DNA of 64,000 nucleotides from Siphlonurus alternatus. Lineage: Eukaryota > Arthropoda > Insecta > Ephemeroptera > Siphlonuridae. A program made the position numbers and the translations under genes. Each line of letters begins with the position of its first letter. Within the stretch, counting starts at the first letter, position 1. The stretch lies in NCBI GenBank assembly GCA_949825025.1, contig OX463787.1:1302001-1366000 (forward strand), written 5' to 3'. Below, one piece after another: positions 56,573 through 64,000 of this stretch. Below the pieces are notes generated by a model. The model did no database searches. It was given only the letters and a program-made list of their open reading frames with translations, and was not told the origin of the DNA.

Positions 56573-59500
56573 CTATCCACACGCACTGTCCATTTCACAC
56601 ACATAACTGTACTTGAAGGAACATCGTCTATCCTCCCAGTGACTCCGCTCCTTGTTTGCCAGCATCATGAGACAGTTCTCGTCCCCCCAGCGATTGTTCG
56701 GCTCTCCCACGCCCCAGCCGAAGAACGTGAAAGGTTTATTGGAAGTGGCCCACACCCAGCGCCCCTCGTGGCCGTCATCCGTACCTCCAAGCCAGAAGTC
56801 TTGGATTTCTGCGAATTGATAGAATATATTAGAGAGATCCACGTGTGTTTTGCATGATTCAATTAAATATCGCAAATTTTGTCTAGTTTTATTATTAACT
56901 TAAACATTACCGGGGGGATACATGACCCCCAACTCTCTAGTCTGTTTTTTGAATAACAAAGTGTGAAGTATATATGTAAAAAACAACTGCATGCTCCACC
57001 TCAAAATAGTAATCTAAAAAAATATATAATCCTTAGCTAACCAGCAATATACACTCGTCGTCTCAGAAAATTTCCTTTTGTGACCTTATTAATCACCATT
57101 AACAATAAGAATAACACAGGGCAAGGTGATAGGCTGCAAGAAAGGAAATTTCTAAGGTGACGAATGTATTGTACGCTCACAAAAATAATGAAAAAAACAA
57201 TAATAATAATTTTACTATGAGGGATTTAAACTATTTGGATCGTTTGACCCCCCCCCCCCTGGTATATAACAAATAGGACCTCGTTATTGATTATGTTAAC
57301 ATCTGACATGTGATTCTAAGAAGTCTACAATAAATGTGATAATAAACTCACCAAGAATAGACACTCCCAGATCCAAGATCAGTTTGTTTTCAGCAGCAGT
57401 CTCGATGCTAACCAACTTGAGACCATTTTCGTGACAGAATTCCTTTGCCTCGTGGAAACTCTTTCTCTGAACACAAAACAATGTACAATGATTCATTAAA
57501 AATGCAACAATAAAACAGAAAAATAAGTACCAACCTTTTCCCAATCATGTTCAATGTAATAGTATCGGCGTCCTAGTTTTTCCAATCCAAGCTGATGAAC
57601 TAAAAAAATAATAATAAAAAAAAATGTACCATAAAATATTAGTTTGAATATAATATTATTATGTAATAATTAAATTTACCTACTTTTCTTTTGATTATTT
57701 ATCATATTTTCGTTGCATACCATCTGAAATAAAAAAAAAATATATATATTATACATTTCATGAAAAACTTTACGACAGAGAGAGAGAGAGAGAGAGAGAA
57801 TCTGATATATGCAGATAAACTAAATGCACATAATTTATGGGAATTTTAAAATAAGAAATGAGCAATGGACTACTTACATTTTTTTTTTTTTTTTTTTTTA
57901 CAGAAATGGATAGCATCAATTAATGCTACTGTGTGATTCTTTTCAATTTGTTGCGCCCCAAAATTTCGCCGCCATGGCATTGTAGAGAAAGGTAGGGTAG
58001 GGAGTAGGCGAGAATGGACATTTGGGACGAAGGCTTTGTCGTAATCATGGCTGCCATACGGTTTAACTGCAAGTGCGCCTTGCTCACGCCGCCAAGCCCA
58101 GCTCGACATTGATCAGTTTTACCTGGATTTTGTTCTCCAGTTCTTCGTTTTTAGCCTCCAGTTCCTGCACGACCTTCTCATGACTTTGCCAGGTGTCAGG
58201 TAATGTCTTGGTCACGCACTGTCGGTCAATTTGACATCTGTGAACGTCAGCATCTTCCTCCAACCCTTCCAGGTCCTCCGAGCCATCGTCAGAGTCTGCA
58301 GTTAATTTTTCTATTTTTATTTTACATGTTAACCGTGGCATTACTAGTATGTATATGGGGATCAAAACGAAAGTCAACTGATGCTAACTGATTATTTCTA
58401 ATTATTGTTTAAAAAACGTGTGTTAATTATAAAATATAAAAAAAATATTCTATATAAAAAATATGAAGCAATTTATAATGTTTGACTAAATTGAAATGAT
58501 TTTCGATCAAATACACGTGGAAATTAATTATTTTATGCCCGATATACTAAATTTTTAAAAAGTAGTTACAATAATTATATTATATGAAAAAATATATATA
58601 AGACTAGAGTATCATAATTTTCAATATCTTTTCTTTCAATGATGCAACATATTTATTTTTGAGAATATATATCTGAATTATCAAATTTATAAAAATATTA
58701 ATACTAAATTCACTATAACTTGAAGCACCCCACTCACACTTCCTGATGACGTCATTCATCCAGGTGGCGAACCTCCTCATGTCGGTGAACACAACGTAGT
58801 TACTCAGGTCGCATTCGTTGTTCTGTTCGTTTCTCAGGGAGCGACTGACCAAGCCTCGCAGGAGCCAACGATCCTCTCCGCCAGGGTAGGTTTCTCTCAG
58901 GTACATCCCTGAACCACTGTCACCCTTACATGGGCCAGACCCTGAAACAAATTTTTTTTTCGATCATAGGCTGTACAGCATGGATCACGTCAATTATTAC
59001 ATTAAATATGTAACATACTTAATTCTAATTAAAATTAGCCTAAATTTAATAAATTTAAACACATATACCCAAACAATATTTAAAATATATATGATATATA
59101 AAATTAATACAATAATTAAAATGGTGTCCTTTTAAACATCACATTAGCACCATAATATATTTAACACACAACTTTTAAATTCAATTAAAATTTAAAAGTC
59201 TATACATCATGATAAAATAATTGGTTATTTTAACAATTTACTAGTAGTAATTTAATTCCTCAGTTTAAAATTTACGTCTTTCACACGTCTAAACCTAATG
59301 TTATTACGTATTTTTACCTCTAAAACACATCTCGTTTCTTCCTCGCTCAAAGTGAGGATAAATTGAGACAATATAATTTATAATCGTATTAGCTGTAGTC
59401 TGTTTTCTGAATAAATATAATAAATAAACAATGTTTCTAACGTCTTATGCTAAATAAGAGGATAGAAAGTGTGTAGTATCTTCTTTATGTTTCTTTTTTC

Positions 59501-61969
59501 CTCGTAAACGGTGCAAAAAACAGGAGGAATATTGAAAGTGAATATTATAAGATGAAAAATATTTCAACTTGGGTTTATACTTAACGTGCGTTAAATATAT
59601 TTCTTCTTTTACTTCACCGTCGCTCCTGATAACTTTTCCTTCTGTGTTGCACAGTTTTTGAGGAAAAAGGCAAGATCTTCTTTCCTCTAATTGAGTACAA
59701 AAATAGAAATATTCTCTATTTCGTACTCACATTCAGCGAGGAAGAAATAATATGTGTTTGTGAGGAAATAAGACGTAATAAGATTGCGTTTTGACGTGTA
59801 AAACATGATTTCAAGTCAATTTTTTCAAACAGAGAATGTATATATAAATAGTGGAAACAATCAATCATGATATTATTAGTATCAATACTCTACGTATAAT
59901 ATATAAATATGGAGAATGCACCGAGAAATTAGAATCGAATGCAGAAAATAATTAATCGACAACCTGTAATTTTTTTATTGTACGCTATGACGTCATAGTT
60001 ATACAAAATTTTAACACGCAAGCATAGGTAAAGGCGCTGCATGACTATGACGTCACAGCGTTTTGTATTACGATTGAAAGATGCTGGAGGGTTAGAAAAT
60101 AATGTTCAATATCATTAAAAATCTAGAGGTTCTCTGAAATAAATAAATGTTCAAATTTCAGGTTGTCCCCTTGAATTTAGGCAACTTGTTCAGCTTTAGA
60201 ATGAAGAGGGTTGCATAAATAGTAGGGGCAAGAAGAAATTTTAATTGTGAACGCACAATAATTTCAACAAGAAATCTATAAAAAAAATATCCCATGATAC
60301 TATTTATTTTTAATTGTACTAATTATTTTACACTAGCTGTTTTGATAAGAAGACTGAACTTTATCATGTCATCATTTTTACTTTATCAAAGGAAAATATA
60401 TTAACTTTGGTTGACGTAATCGTGATATAACAAAGTCAAATTCCAATCTGTTATAAAATTTTGTAAATTATTTAGCACACTTACAAATTAAAGAGGATAA
60501 GTGTGTTTAAGAGAATAATTAAGTTTTGGCCATCAGTCGATAATAATCTTCAAAGCGTTGGATCCACCACCTTGTAAAAATTCCTATAATAAAGTATAAT
60601 TAATCACAAATTAATTTGTACTAATTTATGATTTATTAAACTTTATTATAGGTCTTATTTACGAAGGTAAGCGCGTTCCATCCGCAGGAACTAGGTCATG
60701 TTTCAGCCCTCCAGGTATTTTGGCCCACTGCTAATCACATTATTTACATACGAGTTGCATAACATTAGTCAGCGTCTGAGAGTTGTGACAAACAATTAGT
60801 CCTTACTCTTGCGAATGAAACTTGCTCGCCGCTATCTGCTAAGCCACGGTGAGGTGGCGGAAACTCGTAGCTTGAAATAATTACCTCAAATAATAGACAA
60901 TATTATTTTGAATCGCGGTCTTCCCCTTTAACATCGACATTGAAGTGAGTTAGTAAGTGAATATCAAGGTCCATAATTACCAAAGATGAAGGGAGGGGGG
61001 GGGGGGCACAACTCTTTTATGGCGAGAAAAAATTGTGAAATTCTGCTACCAAAAATATTAAAATATGTATATAATTCTTAGCCAACGAGTCATAATTAAA
61101 TTTCCGTAAAAAAATATAATGAGAAACAGAACCTTTTTTTTTTTAAACATTGTGAGATTGTACTAGTGAGTCATTCCCCCGCCCCCTTGTTAAAGCCCAC
61201 GACAAAATAGTTCTTGTTAATATAAGAGTTTTTACCGTCTCTGCTGCCGGCACAGAACGTGTTATCAGTGGTGATTGAGTTGAAGCGAGGGTTGCTGTCG
61301 AGACAATCTTTCTGAGAGACGATGGGGACGTTCACCAAACTTGGTTCTTCAGAGGACATGGACTCATCTTCGTTCATCCCCCAACCAACGACCTGGACAG
61401 AAAGTGGGATATGGTGGCAATGACGCGCCTCTGATTCGTAATCGGATGGTCATGAGTTCGATTCCAGGCATTGCCAAACTTTTCACAAGTGGCGGTTGAT
61501 AAATAACGCCCACTGGTGCATCGTGGAGGTGATTGATGGCATCAATTGACGACCATTCTGAATGAGGTTTCCATGGTTACCTTGGTCACAACCAGGTGAA
61601 TGATGGGATGGATGTATAGCTGGGTCAGGGCTATAAAAGGTTTGGAAGGGATCGACAAAATACTAAACCTTGCTTGGTAAAGTCTATGAAGAAACGGGAC
61701 GTTACATTAAGTCACTTGTGACCAATATCTTATATCAAAGTTAAATTCATAGAAAAGAGTGGAAAAAAATTAATTAATAATTAAGTGTCGGTTATAACAT
61801 TATTTTCCGGTGATTATTAATTTTTTTTTACATGGTTAACTAAAATTAAATACGTTTTATAAGCTTTAATTCTTCATTCATTTACTGTGAAAAGATTCTA
61901 ATTTGATCAGATTTTACAAATGTTCAATACTTCGCCTTCTCTTAATTGAGTGCATTTCTAATATATACA

Positions 61970-62020
<51 letters not shown>

Positions 62021-62707
62021 CTGTATATATACTTACAGTATATTAATTCATTGATTGATTTTTTTTCATTTTTCCATCATGTGATCTCTGCTGTAAAATA
62101 TACTGGTCAACTTCCCTTCAAAGCTAAAGTGATTATGGTCTATAAAAATCCATCCCAGTATTCATCTGTAGATGTGACTGAAGGAACGATGAAAACCTCA
62201 GTCAGGATGGTCGGCAATTGATTGAGGATACCATCTTCACGAGTGAGTGTTCTTTAATTAAATGTAATTTTGTTGAGTTTGGTGGTATCAACTCATGACT
62301 CAAATAACCAATTATAATTATTGTAACAAACACTCACGGTTCCGTTTCGTTCCACGATGGACTCTGGAAGCGAGGCGTCCCACAGACACGCTGGCTGGAC
62401 AGTGTCCGAATAAAGGACTGGAGAACCGAGAACCAGGACCGAGAGGTCACTGTCCTTCCGGCCAGTGGCACTCCAGGACGGATGGTTCAAGACAGTGGAG
62501 ACCTGGAGAACCAGGATTAAATTACATTGAAGTGAGGTTTGTTTATTTGGGGGAGGGGGAGGGTGTTGAAAGAGGAAATAGAGTATCAACTGCATAGAAT
62601 TATTGGAAATAACAAGAGGGTGCAAAATTATCATTGATTTATTTTCGGATTTTTTAGACCAGGAAATATTGTTAAAAAATTATTCAAAAAATTTTTGTAA
62701 AAAAAAG

Positions 62708-62739
<32 letters not shown>

Positions 62740-63803
62740 CCGTTAAGAAAAACATGCAAGTTGTTGATTGTTCTGATTATTTCATAAATTATTTGCCTGA
62801 TACGTCAGTGCAAAACTTGTAGGTAACTCACGGTCCGCGCTTGACTGTCGTCAACTTCACCCCACACCAAAAGATTATGACGTCCGACAAACAGCACCAA
62901 ATCTTTGGCTGAGATGCTCAGTTTACCAGGAATCTTGATACAGTGTGCAGCTGGAATGAGAGAATCATTGTAGAGAAAGAACACAGTAAACTTAAATACA
63001 TTTCAAACTATAACTGTGTGGCTAGTATTTTTCATACTTTTTTCCCTTCAACATTCAAAACGTGACGTATCATGTAGATTTTTAAAAAGCAAGTATAATG
63101 AAAAACGTTGCATGTGACGTCATAGCGTCTTTCCCCTTGATTTTGAGGGTTCAAATAAATATAAAAAATATTATCATTACATAACTCACTAAAGGCGGAT
63201 TCACATGGCGATTTCCAGCCTGCGACGCGAAGCGAATAATGTGCACTTGATGTAACACCCATTGGCGGCCATATTTGGCGATTAAAATAAGAGCATCGCA
63301 ATTAACGCGATTTCGCTGCCGCAACCTGGCGAATTCGCTCGCCGCATCTTAGGATTTCACAGCTTGAGTTACAAAATCGCGTTGCATCGCCGCTGTCGCC
63401 ATCTGAATCCGCCTTTAAGGTAGATTCACGTGGCGATTTTTATCAAGCGACACGAATAATGTGCACTTGTTGTTACATCCGTTGGTGGCCATATTTGGCA
63501 TTTAAAAGGAAAAAAAAATTCCCGGCGAATTCACCATGGCATAGTATTTCATAACTTTTACGTCAAAATCGCGTCGCCATCCGCCTTAACGTGAGGTAAT
63601 TTGCAATAAAAAGTTGATAGAGGTTGACCGACCTGTGACCACGAGGTTGCGACTCACGAGGGTTCCCCCACACACGAAGTTCAGACCATCTTGTGTCTTC
63701 TGGTACATTGCCACGAGCCACGGCCAGTCGCCAGGAGACACGGGACTTCCGTATTTGACAAGGGCCAGGTCTTTGCTGGACACACCGCAGCCGCGATCAC
63801 CCC
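56573..63803 (-). CDS. Serine protease / C-type lectin fusion protein, 5' end missing
   Basis: Ten minus-strand exons: 63803-63633, 62950-62832, 62502-62338, 61392-61236, 58941-58738, 58295-58123, 57723-57684, 57599-57535, 57466-57352, 56808-56573. Phases agree at every junction, giving 481 residues. Exons 1-5 are a trypsin-fold domain: SPGDWPWLVAMY, CGGTLVSRNLVVT, AAHC (His57), KDSDLSVL (Asp102), VVGWG, TFCAG and GPCKGDSGSG (Ser195). Position 189 is Gly, so not trypsin-like. The usual R-IVGG start reads ALVKYGS. RWLLRGLVS and YVVFTDM suggest the gd/modular protease group. Exon 6 encodes an acidic stretch, two Cys and a coiled coil (VVQELEAKNEELENKIQ). Exons 8-10 are a C-type lectin domain with WLGGTDD, four Cys, EPN (mannose-type) and WED in place of WND. 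The donors at 63633 (GTCGGT) and 57535 (GTTGGT) are weak. N-terminal exons lie beyond 64000. Secretion and an immune or signalling role are inferred. Confidence 0.88.
57053..57171. mobile_element. Family K foldback copy in the last intron of the protease-lectin gene
   Basis: ACACTCGTCGTCTCAGAAAA and TTTCCTTTTGTGACCTTATT on the left; GGTGATAGGCTGCAAGAAAG and AAATTTCTAAGGTGACGAAT on the right. Confidence 0.65.
58738..58941 (-). other. Exon with catalytic serine and linker-joining donor
   Basis: After acceptor TTTGTTTCAG this exon encodes GSGPCKGDSGSGMYLRET, with the active Ser, and the C-terminal helix of the protease (FATWMNDVIRK). A protease gene would normally stop soon after this helix. 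Instead there is a strong donor, AAGT|GTGAGT, in the phase needed by the linker exon at 58295. Reading through the donor gives about 30 further AT-rich codons before a stop, so an unspliced protease-only form is conceivable. Confidence 0.8.
59265..59835. mobile_element. Two family G copies, roughly back to back
   Basis: A forward copy at about 59265-59575 (AAACACATCTCGTTTCTTCC, GCTCAAAGTGAGGATAAATT, with a roughly 70-base insertion near 59385-59440) is followed by an inverted copy at about 59575-59835 (AGTACAAAAATAGAAATATT, CAGCGAGGAAGAAATAATAT, ATTTCAAGTCAATTTTTTCA). They lie in the large intron between the fourth and fifth exons of the protease-lectin gene. Confidence 0.6.
59975..60100. mobile_element. 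Family H MITE with two TGACGTCA sites
   Basis: GTACGCTATGACGTCATAGT and ATGACTATGACGTCACAGCG are inverse halves, with GATGCTGGAGGGTTAGAAAA at the right end. Each half has a perfect TGACGTCA. Confidence 0.7.
61400..61690 (+). mobile_element. tRNA-headed SINE sharing the same core
   Basis: 61405-61470 has the look of a tRNA-derived head: GGTGGCAATGACGCGCCTCT (A-box-like) and ATGAGTTCGATTCCAG (B-box). The body follows with GACCATTCTGAATGAGGTTT and CCATGGTTACCTTGGTCA, the same core as in the 5S-headed SINE at 24795 (GACTGAGG, GGTTTCCACGGTTCCCTCAG type). It sits in an intron of the protease-lectin gene, 8-15 bases from the acceptor of exon 61392-61236. Confidence 0.65.
61968..62012. repeat. (TA)n microsatellite
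   Basis: About 22 TA units with mirrored ends (ATATACAGTATATA ... TATATACTGTATAT), in an intron of the protease-lectin gene. Confidence 0.9.
62150..62235. repeat. Isolated copy of the SINE core motif
   Basis: GACTGAAGGAACGATGAAAA, then CCTCAGTCAGGATGGTCGGC and GAGGATACCATC. Similar to the units in the 42530-43245 array. Confidence 0.55.
62605..62742. repeat. Family C half followed by an A run
   Basis: AACAAGAGGGTGCAAAATTA and TTTTCGGATTTTTTAGACCA with AAAAAATTATTCAAAAA are the left arm of family C. The right arm is replaced by an A-rich run at about 62699-62738. Confidence 0.55.
63048..63155. mobile_element. Family H MITE, decayed
   Basis: CAACATTCAAAACGTGACGT and CGTTGCATGTGACGTCATAG, ending TTGAGGGTTCAAA. 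Confidence 0.5.
63191..63416. mobile_element. Family A MITE, complete
   Basis: AAAGGCGGATTCACATGGCG and CGCCATCTGAATCCGCCTTT are the terminal inverted repeats. The inside has TTGGCGGCCATATTTGGCGA and TCGCGTTGCATCGCCGC. This is the cleanest copy in the window. Confidence 0.9.
63415..63589. mobile_element. Family A MITE, shortened, head to tail with the previous copy
   Basis: TTAAGGTAGATTCACGTGGC to TCGCGTCGCCATCCGCCTTA; about 50 bases shorter than the preceding copy. Confidence 0.8.
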
Positions 63804-63813
63804 CTGTGGAAAA

Positions 63814-64000
63814 ATAAGGTGGATTTACGTGAGCTATTTCCAGCCTGCGACGCGAATAATGTGCACTTGCTGTAACATCCATTGATGACCATATTTGGCA
63901 ATTTAAAAAAGGGCATCGCAAGTAACGCGATTTCACCGCTGCAAAACCTGGCGAATGGAGTATTGTCCTCAATTTTTTTTATTGCAGAAATGAATAGAGG
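63814..64000. mobile_element. Family A MITE interrupted by family C at the window edge
   Basis: AAGGTGGATTTACGTGAGCT, TTTCCAGCCTGCGACGCGAA and AAAACCTGGCGA are family A. At about 63955 ATGGAGTATTGTCCTCAATT and TTGCAGAAATGAATAGAGG begin a family C element that runs off the window. The family A end lies about ten bases from the 3' splice site of the first visible protease exon (63803). Confidence 0.8.

Overview
The window looks like arthropod nuclear DNA, most likely from a pancrustacean (crustacean or insect). It is AT-rich, genes are split by GT-AG introns of up to several kilobases, AATAAA-type poly(A) signals follow the last exons, and one gene is a clear orthologue of the arthropod cuticle/tracheal chitin-binding protein Gasp (obstructor-C, CPAP3-C). 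Simple repeats and short non-autonomous DNA transposons (MITEs, foldback elements) fill most of the rest.

Layout. 1-2.3 kb: repeats. 2.3-3.8 kb: 5' part of an unrecognised secreted-protein gene on the minus strand, with a TATA promoter and an intron in its 5' UTR. 3.9-5.3 kb: a MITE carrying two nested hAT-type MITEs, then a large pentanucleotide microsatellite. 6.0-10.3 kb: a plus-strand five-exon gene for a type II membrane protein with a C-type lectin domain; its Thr/Ser-rich stalk is broken by one apparent frameshift, and a fragment of 28S rRNA sequence lies in its last intron. 10.3-43.5 kb: about 33 kb in which I see no gene, rich in MITEs and SINEs, with a near-perfect 2.2 kb palindrome at 13.3-15.5 kb, a 5S-rRNA-derived SINE at 24.8 kb and a foldback around a tRNA-like core at 29.3 kb. 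43.7-55.4 kb: a complete Gasp gene on the plus strand with two alternative last exons. 56.5-63.8 kb: a minus-strand gene, tail-to-tail with Gasp and lacking only its 5' end, that joins a trypsin-fold serine protease domain (catalytic His, Asp and Ser all present) through an acidic, coiled-coil linker to a C-terminal C-type lectin domain.

The protease-lectin gene is the most notable item. The protease half resembles the gastrulation-defective (gd)/modular serine protease group. It lacks a canonical R-IVGG activation site and the Asp189 of trypsin. The domain order (protease first, lectin last) is the reverse of horseshoe-crab factor C. A sugar-recognising, protease-bearing secreted protein would fit immune recognition or extracellular signalling, but that role is inference. 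Gasp and the two lectin genes share no obvious regulation; their proximity may be chance.

I distinguish about a dozen repeat families, labelled A to K here for convenience. All gene models rest on reading frame, splice-site and phase agreement read by eye; no database search was run.
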